A stretch of DNA of 64,000 nucleotides from JAVJSD01 sp040219575. Its GTDB lineage: Bacteria > Planctomycetota > Planctomycetia > Pirellulales > Pirellulaceae. The stretch lies in assembly GCA_040219575.1 (NCBI GenBank), contig JAVJSD010000047.1:60964-124963 (forward strand). Direction: 5' to 3'. The stretch's first letter is position 1, and every line of letters starts with the position of its first letter. The notes under the pieces were generated by a model. The model did not search any database, was not told where the DNA came from, and worked only from the letters and a program-made list of their open reading frames with translations. Positions 37,516 through 45,970 of the stretch are shown here, one piece after another. The position numbers and the translations under genes were made by a program.

Positions 37516-39405
37516 ATGAGTGTCTCCATGAATCGAAGCTGTCTCGCGTTCTGCGCCGCGTTGTCGCTGCTCCTGTTGCGCTGGTCTCCGCTCGCTGTGT
37601 CGGCGGGCGATCTGGATCTGCCGCCGGGAATTGAGAATTCTCAAGACCCCAAAGACGTGCCGCTGAAGCCCGAGGAGGCGGTCAAACGCATCACCGTGCC
37701 GAAGGGTTTTCACGTTTCGCTGTTCGCCGGCGAGCCGAACGTGCGGCAGCCGATCGGCTTCTGTCTCGACGATCGCGGCCGGCTGTGGGTGGCCGAGTGC
37801 TACGCCTATCGCACCTGGAAGCCCGAGGGGAACGATCGCATCGTGATCCTCGAGGACACCGACGGCGACGGTCAGTTCGACAAGCGGAAGATCTTCTGGG
37901 ACCAGGGCAACTACCTGACGGGAATCGAGGTCGGCTTCGGCGGCGTGTACGTCTGCTGCTCGCCGAACCTGATGTTCATTCCCGATCGCGACGGCGACGA
38001 CGTGCCGGACGGCGAGCCGGAGGTGCTGCTCGACGGCTGGTCGACCAAAGGCGTGCACAACGTGGTCAACGGCCTGACCTGGGGACCCGACGGTTGGCTG
38101 TACGGCTGCAACGGCATCACCTCGCCGTCGAAAGTCGGCAAGCCGGACTGCAAGGAGGAGGACCGCATCGAGATCGCCTGCGGCGTCTGGCGGTGGCATC
38201 CCACGCAGCGGCGCTTCGAGGTGGTCGCCCACGGCACCACGAATCCGTGGGGACTCGATTACGACGAGCACGGGCAGTTCTTCTTCACCAACTGCGTGAT
38301 CGCGCATCTGTGGCACGTCGTGCCGGGGGCGCATTACGAGCGGATGTTCGGCCAGGACGTCGATCCGCACTCCTACGGGCTGATCAAGTCGTGCAGCGAC
38401 CACTTGCACTGGGCGGGCGAGAAGTGGCAAGAGTCGCGCGGCGGCAAGGGAGAGCATGATTCGCTCGGGGGCGGCCACGCCCACGCCGGCGCCATGATCT
38501 ACCAGGGCGACAACTGGCCGGAGAAGTACCGCGGCACCCTCTTCACCTGCAACCTCCACGGCAACCGCGTAAACAACGACATCCTCCAGCGGGAAGGGTC
38601 GGGCTACGTCGGACGCCACGGCCAGGACTTCCTGATGGCCAACGACGAATGGTTTCGCGGCGTGGAGTTGAAGTGCGGGCCCGACGGAGGCGTGTTCATC
38701 TCCGACTGGACCGACCTGGGCGAATGCCACGACACCGACGGCGTGCATCGCGACAGCGGACGAATCTACAAGGTGGTGTACGGCGAGCCGAAATCGCAAG
38801 CGGTGGATGTCGCGGCGCTCGGCGACGAGGAACTGGTGCGTCTGCAGAAGCACAAGAATGAGTGGTGGGTGCGGCACGCCCGGCGGCAATTGCAGCAGCG
38901 CGCCGCCGCGGGCAAGCTGTCGGCCGACGTCGAACCATTGCTGTTGACGATGTTCGAGAAGGAGACGTCCGTGCCGCTCAAACTGCGGGCGCTGTGGGCG
39001 CTCCGCGTGACGGGTCATGCCTCCGGCGAATTCCTGGCGGCCCAACTCGACCACGACAGCGAACACGTTCGCTGGTGGGCGGTGCAATTGTTGTGCGAAG
39101 ACCGCCAGCCCTCGGAGCACGTCGTGGCGAAGTTCGCGAAGATGGCGGAAGCCGACAAGTCGCCGCTGGTGCGATTGTCGCTGGCCTCGGCGCTGCAGCG
39201 GATTCCGCTGGCGCAGCGGTGGGAGATCGCCGCCGCGCTCGTGTCGCACGCCGAGGACGCGGGTGATCACAACCTGCCGCTGATGATCTGGTACGGCGTC
39301 GAGCCGCTGGCCGCCGCCGACAGCGCGCGTTCGCTGAAACTGGTCGGACAGTGCAGGATTCCGTTGGTCACGCAGAACATCGCGCGGCGGATTGCGGAGA
39401 AGTAA
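37516..39405 (+). CDS. PVC-type membrane-bound dehydrogenase domain protein without its cytochrome part
   Basis: The 629-residue product has a signal peptide (SCLAFCAALSLLLLRWSP) and the PVC dehydrogenase beta-propeller (about 55-420): ITVPKGFHVSLFAGEPNVRQ, DDRGRLWVAECYAYR, DTDGDGQFDK and DWTDLGECHDTDGVH. HEAT-like repeats follow to the end (LPLMIWYGVEPLA, then IARRIAEK). Related proteins usually continue for about 400 residues with more HEAT repeats and a CxxCH domain. Here that part is a separate downstream gene (39576-40802) in another frame. It is likely a periplasmic oxidoreductase of unknown substrate. Confidence 0.9.
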   Translation: MSVSMNRSCLAFCAALSLLLLRWSPLAVSAGDLDLPPGIENSQDPKDVPLKPEEAVKRITVPKGFHVSLFAGEPNVRQPIGFCLDDRGRLWVAECYAYRTWKPEGNDRIVILEDTDGDGQFDKRKIFWDQGNYLTGIEVGFGGVYVCCSPNLMFIPDRDGDDVPDGEPEVLLDGWSTKGVHNVVNGLTWGPDGWLYGCNGITSPSKVGKPDCKEEDRIEIACGVWRWHPTQRRFEVVAHGTTNPWGLDYDEHGQFFFTNCVIAHLWHVVPGAHYERMFGQDVDPHSYGLIKSCSDHLHWAGEKWQESRGGKGEHDSLGGGHAHAGAMIYQGDNWPEKYRGTLFTCNLHGNRVNNDILQREGSGYVGRHGQDFLMANDEWFRGVELKCGPDGGVFISDWTDLGECHDTDGVHRDSGRIYKVVYGEPKSQAVDVAALGDEELVRLQKHKNEWWVRHARRQLQQRAAAGKLSADVEPLLLTMFEKETSVPLKLRALWALRVTGHASGEFLAAQLDHDSEHVRWWAVQLLCEDRQPSEHVVAKFAKMAEADKSPLVRLSLASALQRIPLAQRWEIAAALVSHAEDAGDHNLPLMIWYGVEPLAAADSARSLKLVGQCRIPLVTQNIARRIAEK

Positions 39406-39450
39406 TCGGTTGTTCAGTCCCGCATCGCCGACGATGAAGCGAGGAAGACC

Positions 39451-39552
39451 GTTTAGCGGCAAGCCGCAGGCGACGGCGCGCGCAGGATGCCACACTAACA
39501 GGAAGCGTTTCTGCAACGGTCCGCCGACGCCTCTGCGGCTTGCCGTTAAACG
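39451..39552. repeat. Palindromic repeat family C, copy 2
   Basis: The ends are GTTTAGCGGCAAGCCGCAGG and CTGCGGCTTGCCGTTAAACG, an almost perfect 20-base inverted pair. It lies exactly in the gap between the dehydrogenase gene and the cytochrome c gene, which look like two halves of one family. Confidence 0.85.
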
Positions 39553-39575
39553 AATCGAACGTGATCGAAGCGGAG

Positions 39576-40802
39576 ATGAAAAGCAGGATGAATAAGTGCT
39601 TGATGTCGCGCCGGTTGACGGCGCTGATTGGGTTGTTCGGCTTGGTGGTCGCTCCGGCGGCGCATATGGTTCATGCCGACGACGCCAATGCGGGCTTGGA
39701 GTCGTTGGCGAGTTTGCTCCTGCAGGTCGACGACGCATCGGTGCAGCGGAGTCTGCTGGAAGGAATGCATCAGGCGCTCGCGGGACGGCGGAACGTCGGC
39801 ATGCCGGCGAGCTGGTCGAAGGCCTACGCCAAGCTTTCCGAGAGCGCGGACGCGCAAGTCCGCGAACGGGCCCTAGCGCTGGCGCTTGTCTTCGGCGATC
39901 CGCGGGCGCTGGCGACGATGCGCGACTTGGCGCTCGATCCGCGAAACAAGAGCGACGATCGCGTCTCGGCGATCGCGCTGTTGGTGCAAAGCAATGCACC
40001 CGACTTCGCGCCGGCGCTGCAGCAACTGTTGGACGACGACGACGTCCGCGCCGCCGCGCTGCGGGGCCTGGCGGCCTACGCCCATCCGCGAACGCCCGCT
40101 TTAATCCTGGCCCGCTACGACGCGCTCTCGCCGGAAGAACGCCGCGAAGCCCTCACCACCCTGGCGGCGCGGCCGGAGTTCGCCGACGCCCTGCTCGACG
40201 CGGTGGAGGCCGGCAAGATCCAGGCCCGCGACATTCCCGCCTACACCGCCCGACAAATCGAGGGACTTGGCAAGCCGGAGATCGTCGAGCGCTTGGTGCG
40301 ACTGTGGGGCGTCGTGCGGCAAACGTCGGCCCAGCGACGCGAGCAGATCGCCCAGTACAAGAAGTCGCTCGACGACGAACTGCTCAAAAAGGCGAGTCTC
40401 GCCAGCGGCAAGCAACTGTTCGAGAAGACCTGCGCCCAGTGCCATACACTGTACGGCAAAGGCGGAAAAATCGGCCCTGACATCACCGGCTCGAACCGCT
40501 CGAATCTCGACTACATCCTGGAGAACGTCGTCGATCCCAGCGCCACCGTCGCCCGGGCTTACAAGGTGGTCACCTTCGCCCTCGACGACGGCCGGGTCCT
40601 GTCGGGCATCATCACGGCCGAGACGGCTCGCACGATCACCGTGCAGACCGTCAACGAACAGGTGGTGGTCGACCGCGGCGCGATCGAAGAGCAGGTGGTC
40701 TCCGAGAAGTCGATGATGCCCGACGGCCTGCTCGACAAGCTGACCGCCGACGACGTCCGCGACCTGGTGGCGTATCTCAAAAGGATGAACGAGGAAGGTT
40801 GA
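39576..40802 (+). CDS. Exported HEAT-repeat protein with C-terminal cytochrome c domain
   Basis: From the ATG at 39576 it encodes 408 residues; ATG at 39588 is an alternative. A signal peptide is present (LTALIGLFGLVVAPAAHMVH). HEAT repeats span about 40-260, and the cytochrome c domain holds CAQCH near residue 285, then GGKIGPDITGSNRSNLDYIL and the VVDPSA...MMPDGL motifs of the PVC haem-binding family. It aligns by eye with the C-terminal third of single-chain dehydrogenases such as the one at 7069-10152. It probably accepts electrons from the adjacent dehydrogenase. Having its own signal peptide argues for a functional gene rather than a fragment. Confidence 0.88.
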   Translation: MKSRMNKCLMSRRLTALIGLFGLVVAPAAHMVHADDANAGLESLASLLLQVDDASVQRSLLEGMHQALAGRRNVGMPASWSKAYAKLSESADAQVRERALALALVFGDPRALATMRDLALDPRNKSDDRVSAIALLVQSNAPDFAPALQQLLDDDDVRAAALRGLAAYAHPRTPALILARYDALSPEERREALTTLAARPEFADALLDAVEAGKIQARDIPAYTARQIEGLGKPEIVERLVRLWGVVRQTSAQRREQIAQYKKSLDDELLKKASLASGKQLFEKTCAQCHTLYGKGGKIGPDITGSNRSNLDYILENVVDPSATVARAYKVVTFALDDGRVLSGIITAETARTITVQTVNEQVVVDRGAIEEQVVSEKSMMPDGLLDKLTADDVRDLVAYLKRMNEEG

Positions 40803-40920
40803 AGGAGGAAGTTCGACAACTTTCTGCTTCCTCGTTCCTTCCCTTCTGCTCTGGCCTGTGCGTCGCAAACGCCGTAGAATCAAGGGGTTGGGGTTCTGCA
40901 GCACGCATCGTCCGCTCGTC

Positions 40921-42723
40921 ATGTCGTATCGATCGCTCAAACGCGTTCTCGGCGAAACGAACCTGGAAAAGAAGTGCCGGTTCTTGTTCGGCCTGTTCCT
41001 GGTGGTCGTGCTGGTGTTGGCGTTCTTGACGGTCTACTGGCGAACGCAGCAACTGGTGTACAACACCACGCAGCGCAAGGGGCGCGACCTGGCCGACATG
41101 GCGCTGCTGAGCCGGCATTTCCTCCACTGGGAAACCGACATGGGGAGGAAGGAACTGGTCAAGGAGATGATCCAGGGGCTGGAAACCGAAACGTACGAGT
41201 TTCGCCGGCTGGATTTCAGCGGCAACGCCGATTTCGCGCCGCGCGACGAGTGGGAGGCGCAGCAACTCGAGGAGCTGTACACCGAAGTTCAGCAGCGATC
41301 CCGCGAGGAGGCGGCCCAGGAGCAACAAGCCGCCGAGGGGCCGGTCGTCCCGGCCGAGATCAATCCCGATGATTTTCGCACGGCCGACAGCGCGTCGCCG
41401 CTGTTTCGGCAGCGGATCCTGAACGACCAGTACCACTACTATCAACCGGTGGTCTGGAAAGTTGGATGTCGACGGTGCCACGACCTGCTCGATTTGCCGC
41501 CGGGCACGGGCCCCGTGGCCGAGAACGCCGGCGACGCCGATCGCGAGCTTCCCTTCCGGGTCATCACGGTCGCCTTTCCCGTGGGGGAAACCGAAGCCGC
41601 CATGCGCTGGCTGCAGGCGGCGCTGGTCTTCTCCGGCATCCTGACGTTCTTCCTCGCCATGCTGGCGATGTACGCCGTCGTGCAGTACGTGGTCGTGAGG
41701 CCGCTGACGCATCTGCGCGACGTGAGCGAGGAAGTCAGCCGCGGCAAGACCGAGATGCGGGCCGAATTGCATACGGGCGACGAATTCGAGGACCTGGGCG
41801 ACGCCTTCAATCGCATGCTGCGCCACCTGACCGACACGCAGACCGAGCTGCAGGACCTGAACGTCGACCTCGACGCCAAGGTCGACCAACTCGCGCAGCT
41901 CAACATGCAGCTGTACGAGATGAACAAGCTCAAGGGTGAGTTTCTCGCCAACATGAGCCACGAACTGCGCACGCCGCTCAACAGCATCATCGGCTTTTCG
42001 GAGGTGCTGCAGGGCGCCAGCTCGTTGAACGACAAGCAGAAGCGTTACGCGCAGAACATTCAGAAGTCGGGCCGGTTGCTGCTGGAGATGATCAACGACA
42101 TCCTCGACTTCGCCAAGCTGGAGGCGGGGAAGATGGAGATCCGCGCCGCCGAATTCCAGATGGAGCAGGTGGTGGCCTCGCAGTGCGATCTGGTGCGCTC
42201 GCTGACCGACGAGAAGAACATCGACTTGGAGGTGCAAGTCGAGCCTGGCGCCCCGCCCATGTTCCAGGACCAAGGCAAGCTGCAGCAGATCCTCACCAAT
42301 CTGCTTTCCAACGCCATCAAGTTCACGCCGGAAGGGGGCCGCATCGTCGTCCGCTGCCGCCGCGACGAGGAGGGCCGGCTGGAGCTCACCGTCGAGGACA
42401 CCGGCGTGGGGATCGCCAGCGAAGACCGCGAGATCATCTTCGAGAAATTTCGCCAGGCTCCGTCGGTGGTCGGCAACGACCGCCTCACGCGCGAGTACTC
42501 CGGCACCGGGCTGGGCCTGTCGATCGTCAAGGAATCGTGCAAGCTACTGGGGGGCGAAGTATCGTTTGAAAGCGAGCTGGGCAAGGGAAGCACGTTCAAG
42601 GTGGTGCTGCCGTGGACGATCGCCAACGAACCGCGACGCGACTCGGAGATCGCCTCACGCCTTGACGAGATCACCCGACTACGCCGCGGCGAACTCTCCC
42701 CGGCGGCGGAGGCGGTGCAATGA
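40921..42723 (+). CDS. Sensor histidine kinase with CxxCH haem motif in the extracytoplasmic domain
   Basis: The ATG at 40921 gives 600 residues. Transmembrane helices are at about 21-39 and 231-257. The sensor between them contains CRRCH (183-187), a c-type haem attachment motif. HAMP follows (about 258-310), then a coiled coil, the HisKA site MSHELRTPLN with His347, and the ATPase motifs NLLSNAIKFT, DTGVGI and GTGLGLSI. It autophosphorylates on His347. No response regulator is adjacent. It follows the cytochrome c gene by 118 bases and overlaps the next gene, suggesting it senses redox state or a gas linked to these dehydrogenases. Confidence 0.93.
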   Translation: MSYRSLKRVLGETNLEKKCRFLFGLFLVVVLVLAFLTVYWRTQQLVYNTTQRKGRDLADMALLSRHFLHWETDMGRKELVKEMIQGLETETYEFRRLDFSGNADFAPRDEWEAQQLEELYTEVQQRSREEAAQEQQAAEGPVVPAEINPDDFRTADSASPLFRQRILNDQYHYYQPVVWKVGCRRCHDLLDLPPGTGPVAENAGDADRELPFRVITVAFPVGETEAAMRWLQAALVFSGILTFFLAMLAMYAVVQYVVVRPLTHLRDVSEEVSRGKTEMRAELHTGDEFEDLGDAFNRMLRHLTDTQTELQDLNVDLDAKVDQLAQLNMQLYEMNKLKGEFLANMSHELRTPLNSIIGFSEVLQGASSLNDKQKRYAQNIQKSGRLLLEMINDILDFAKLEAGKMEIRAAEFQMEQVVASQCDLVRSLTDEKNIDLEVQVEPGAPPMFQDQGKLQQILTNLLSNAIKFTPEGGRIVVRCRRDEEGRLELTVEDTGVGIASEDREIIFEKFRQAPSVVGNDRLTREYSGTGLGLSIVKESCKLLGGEVSFESELGKGSTFKVVLPWTIANEPRRDSEIASRLDEITRLRRGELSPAAEAVQ

Positions 42724-43196
42724 TCCATCCCCCAAGACGAGGTCGACGTTCGATGAAGATTCGAGAGATTGCACTCCTCGCGGCGCTGGGGCTGGTGCTG
42801 ACTTGCCTGACGACCGGCCGCGCACACTCGGCCGACGACCTGCGCACCCAATTGCTGGGCACGTGGAAGCTCGATCGAGAGGCGACGCGACAGAAACTCG
42901 CCGAGGAGCCGGCCGAGAGCGAGCCCCTGCCGCTGCCCGACTTTGAAACGACGCTGATCTTCAGCAAGGAAGGCAACGTGATGACCGACACGCTGATCGG
43001 CGAGGTGTCGCAGAAACGAGGCTTCCGCTGGAGGATTCTGGAGGAATCGCCGCAGCTCAAGGCCCGGGTCGAGTTCCTGCCGACCGCCGGCCTGCCGCGT
43101 CGTCACGATCTGCAGTTGCTCGACGACGACCGGCTTTCGTTTCGCGCACAGGGCGCGAAGCACGAACTGATCTTCGTGCGCATGAAGCCGGAATAG
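42720..43196 (+). CDS. Exported lipocalin-like small protein
   Basis: The gene starts at an ATG overlapping the histidine kinase stop (ATGA), with GGAGG upstream. An ATG at 42753 is an alternative. The 158-residue product has a signal peptide (EIALLAALGLVLTCLTTG). The mature part begins LRTQLLGTWKLDREATRQKL, and the rest alternates beta strands as in lipocalin-like proteins (GTWxL start, then FSKEGNVMTDTL). It may be an accessory of the preceding sensor kinase. Confidence 0.72.
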   Translation: MIHPPRRGRRSMKIREIALLAALGLVLTCLTTGRAHSADDLRTQLLGTWKLDREATRQKLAEEPAESEPLPLPDFETTLIFSKEGNVMTDTLIGEVSQKRGFRWRILEESPQLKARVEFLPTAGLPRRHDLQLLDDDRLSFRAQGAKHELIFVRMKPE

Positions 43197-43366
43197 GCGA
43201 TCCCGGCTCGACGCGCGTGCGCGCATGTCGCCCTCAAACTCGCCGCCAAGCCGTCGTGGGCTGGCTTCAGTGACTCGTTCGGTCCTGCCCTGGAGATCGC
43301 GTCGCTGGGCCAATCAGGCGACCGCCGCGTGAAGCGAACCGCATAAAAAGGCGGTTTATCGCCACC

Positions 43367-43619
43367 TCCGCCGCAGGCGGTGTTAGCCCCGGCGTTTACG
43401 CCGGGGTGAATCGATGCGAGACCATTGGGCCACAGGGCCGTTTACGGTCCTTCTCGCCTCTCTGGCTTTAGCCCTTGGTGACAGGCGACACCGGTGCCTC
43501 GTCCAGAAGGGCTGAAGCCCGAATGACCCCCGTAAGGGCCGTGAACGGCCTGAGGCGGAAAGGCGCCGGCGACTCGCAAGCCCGGCGTGAACGCCGGGCC
43601 TAACACCGCCTGCGGCGGA
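43367..43619. repeat. Inverted repeat family E, about 250 bases
   Basis: The left arm starts TCCGCCGCAGGCGGTGTTAG and continues with CCCCGGCGTTTACGCCGGGG. The right arm is the inverted equivalent, CCCGGCGTGAACGCCGGGCC then TAACACCGCCTGCGGCGGA. Each arm contains its own small hairpins, and further GGGCCGT...ACGGCC pairs lie inside. It looks like a non-coding MITE or REP cluster. Confidence 0.8.
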
Positions 43620-43793
43620 AAAGGACCGTGAACGGCCCTCCGTCACAAAGCGCCTTTCCTCAAGACGCATCCCACTGCTCAACGCGTCCCTTTGTGACCT
43701 CGCGCCGTTATGACCTTACGTGTCGTTGAAACTAGCCCGGACTATTAATCAGCCGCTGGGCGTTCGCGGCGTCCGGATGGCGGGGGGGTATTT

Positions 43794-43992
43794 CCGTAGC
43801 ATGGCCGCCCTCGGCCGTGAAGGAGCGCTGCACCTAGCGGCTCTCTCTTCCCGAAGGCCCGCGTGAGCAAAGGCGACGTTCACCCTGCCCGCGGATCGAA
43901 GCAATCGCCGACGCTCCCTTTGATGGACCGCCGAATCACGGCCGGGGGCGGCCATGCTACTTGCTTCGCTGTCGCCAGCCTTGCCGGAGCCC
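43794..43992. repeat. Dispersed repeat family D, copy 1
   Basis: It begins GTAGCATGGCCGCCCTCGGC and ends CAGCCTTGCCGGAGCCCGG, with CGGCCGGGGGCGGCCATGCT before the end. The same order of motifs over about 200 bases recurs at 57681-57905, including GAAGGCGACGT-like, GCGGATCGAAGCA and CCGACGCT segments. It is non-coding. Confidence 0.82.
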
Positions 43993-44290
43993 GGATCGGA
44001 TTCGGTTGAACCTGGCAATGTGCTGATGAATGATCCGCGCCAGCCCACTGCCCGCCGCGGGCCTCCACGGGACTTTCCCCCACCGTCCTCTGGGGCGACT
44101 CCAAGGGGCTTGACCCATTGGCGAGGGAGTCGGACTGGCTGGAAGGAGAGAGAACGAGCCGTCGCCCCCTTCGTGCTCTTCACGTCTTGCCGCTGGCCGA
44201 GGGCACGACTAGATTGAATCGGCACGTACGAACCTCACGCCTATCGGGCCGCCGCCCGCGTCTGCCGCTGGAAGAGAAAGCCGCACTTCG

Positions 44291-44638
44291 ATGAAGCTCA
44301 TTATCGCCATCATCCAGCCCAGCCGTCTGGAAGCCGTCAAGGAAGCCCTCACCGAAGTGGAGGTGTTCCGCCTGACCGTTATGGACTGCCAGGGGTTCGG
44401 CCGCCAAAAGGGACAGACCGAGGTCTATCGAGGCCACGAACTGACCGTGAACCTGCTGCGCAAGGTGCAGCTGCAGATCGCCGTCAACGAAGAGTTCGTG
44501 CAACCGACGATCGACGCCGTCATCAAGGCGGGCCGCAGCGGCGAAAAGGGGGAAATCGGCGACGGCAAGATCTTCATCCTGCCGATGGACGATTGCGTTC
44601 GCATTCGAACCGGCGAACGGGGCCGGGACGCGATCTGA
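44291..44638 (+). CDS. PII-family nitrogen regulatory protein lacking Tyr51
   Basis: The 115-residue protein is a full PII chain: MKLIIAIIQPSRLEAVKEAL, the DCQGFGRQKG motif, a T-loop GQTEVYRGHELTVNLL, and the C-terminal GEIGDGKIFILP. Tyr46 is kept, but Tyr51, the uridylylation site, is Leu51 (GHEL instead of GAEY). Such a protein would still bind ATP/ADP and perhaps 2-oxoglutarate but could not be uridylylated at that site. No amtB or glnA is adjacent. Confidence 0.93.
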   Translation: MKLIIAIIQPSRLEAVKEALTEVEVFRLTVMDCQGFGRQKGQTEVYRGHELTVNLLRKVQLQIAVNEEFVQPTIDAVIKAGRSGEKGEIGDGKIFILPMDDCVRIRTGERGRDAI

Positions 44639-44647
44639 CGTCGCCTT

Positions 44648-44794
44648 GTAGCGGATGTCGCCAGACTTCCGAGCATTCGGTGTCGGAAAGCACACGACTT
44701 CCGCTACGGCGGATGATCTGACTTCGGAAGTCTGGCGACGTCTGGCGACTTCCGCTACGGGCCTACCGTCTGGCGACTTCCGCTACGGGTCTAC
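44648..44794. repeat. Palindromic repeat family B, compound copy 3
   Basis: GTAGCGGATGTCGCCAGACT opens the element. The motif TCTGGCGACTTCCGCTACGG appears in full and is followed by a second TCTGGCGACTTCCGCTACGG, showing local duplication of one end. The stop codon of the minus-strand gene at 44791 falls inside its last bases. Confidence 0.82.
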
Positions 44795-45672
44795 CTGCGT
44801 GCGAAAATGCCAGTGGCGTACCACACGCCATTGCGGCCTCGCTTCATGTCGTAGCCGAAGAACGACTGCCGCGATCGCACCGCGGACCAATGGCCGGGCG
44901 ACTGACGCCAACTGTGCACGCATTCGATGGCCGCCTCGAACAGGCCTTGGCCGGGCCAACTCTCGGCGCACACCTCCTGGGCCAGCATCCCGGTGGGCAG
45001 GCGGGAATTAATGCGATGGAAACGCGTCTCCCACTGGTGGTGTCCCTGCACGCGGATGTTGGCTTGATGCTGCGAGTGGTTTTCGCTCTCGCTGGCCAGC
45101 ACCGAGGCGAGCTCGCCGGTCGTGCTCGCGGGATGTTCCGGATGCGTTCGCACGGCGAAAATCATCGTCCGCTGCGTGATCGAGCCGGGCGGCAAGTCGA
45201 GCAAGACCAGCAACTCCTGCGGCGTCAACTGCCGCCGGTTCGAGAGCGGATAGACCGAAACCACGTGCCCGTAAACCGGGCTGTTCTCGTTGCGGTAATC
45301 GATCATGGCCAGTCCCGGTTGGCCGAGCAATTCGCCGAAGGCGGCGTGCTTGATCAGCGAAACCTCCTCCCCTTGAATCGTGACGGTGGCGTCATGCGGA
45401 ACCTTGCATAGCACGTAGTTGGCCAGCTTCGACTGCACGGCCTCTCCCAGCAAGCGCGCATCGACACCCCTCCGCAGTTGGGAGTCGTCGCCAGAGCGGA
45501 AGTAGACGAGCAACATGCGATGCTGCTGCTTGGCCATCCGCATCGCGGGCCCGTATTCCAAGTGCCACGGGTTCTCGAAGGCTGGGAGCACCGGCATCTG
45601 CGCCGAGACCACACTCGACAGACAGATCAGCCCCACGAACGCAATCACCGAACGCCAATTGATTTGCACCAT
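44791..45672 (-). CDS. Exported protein with thioredoxin-like N-terminus and possible CAP-like C-terminus
   Basis: The 293-residue protein has an ATG start and a signal peptide (SVIAFVGLICLSSVVSAQ). The segment ENPWHLEYGPAMRMAKQQHR followed by MLLVYF resembles the first strand and helix of thioredoxin-fold proteins, but no CxxC is present. The C-terminal half includes QGHHQWETRFHRI, AQEVCAESWP and WRQSPGHWSAVRS with GVWYATGIF, which weakly resembles CAP/SCP-family motifs (WxxSPGH). Both assignments are tentative. The TAG stop lies in a family B repeat, so the 3' end may have been altered. Confidence 0.7.
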   Translation of the reverse strand: MVQINWRSVIAFVGLICLSSVVSAQMPVLPAFENPWHLEYGPAMRMAKQQHRMLLVYFRSGDDSQLRRGVDARLLGEAVQSKLANYVLCKVPHDATVTIQGEEVSLIKHAAFGELLGQPGLAMIDYRNENSPVYGHVVSVYPLSNRRQLTPQELLVLLDLPPGSITQRTMIFAVRTHPEHPASTTGELASVLASESENHSQHQANIRVQGHHQWETRFHRINSRLPTGMLAQEVCAESWPGQGLFEAAIECVHSWRQSPGHWSAVRSRQSFFGYDMKRGRNGVWYATGIFARR

Positions 45673-45811
45673 TCTTCAAGCCCTTCGAGGTTTGCCGAAC
45701 CAGCCTGGCGGGACGCCATCTTGCCAAGAACCAACTTCCTGCGAGCAACGCTCGGCAGAGACAATCGAAGTGACTAGGATAGGTAGCTAGCACCGCTCAC
45801 GTCAATTAGAA

Positions 45812-45846
45812 AAATACGGGTATTTAGGATGCAAAAGTTAACTTTT
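45812..45846. promoter_or_regulatory. Two A+T-rich palindromes between divergent genes
   Basis: AAATACGGGTATTT (45812-45825) and AAAAGTTAACTTTT (45833-45846) are palindromes of 14 bases, the second perfect. They lie between genes diverging from 45672 and 45971 in the only A+T-rich stretch nearby. They may be operator sites for a dimeric regulator or part of the promoters. No regulator gene is adjacent. Confidence 0.45.
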
Positions 45847-45970
45847 TCACATGCGGTGACTGGGTGATTTGGACGCACAAGTTCGTCTGGCTCGATTCTG
45901 GGATTCCTGGTAAGACTTCCCGCGGCAGGGAATCGGGGCTCATCACGCCCTGGAGCAAGGAGTTACGGGC

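Larger units (their letters stand above)
43197..44290. other. Repeat-rich intergenic region of about 1.1 kb
   Basis: This gap carries a long inverted repeat (43367-43619) and a family D element (43794-43992). Open frames here are chance products of high GC content. No gene was found. The PII gene promoter should be between about 44150 and 44290. Confidence 0.6.

Noticed and set aside
37081..39999. Minus-strand frame of 972 codons opposite the dehydrogenase gene
   Set aside because: Only the last 74 codons (37081-37305) look real. The rest is antisense to the PVC dehydrogenase.
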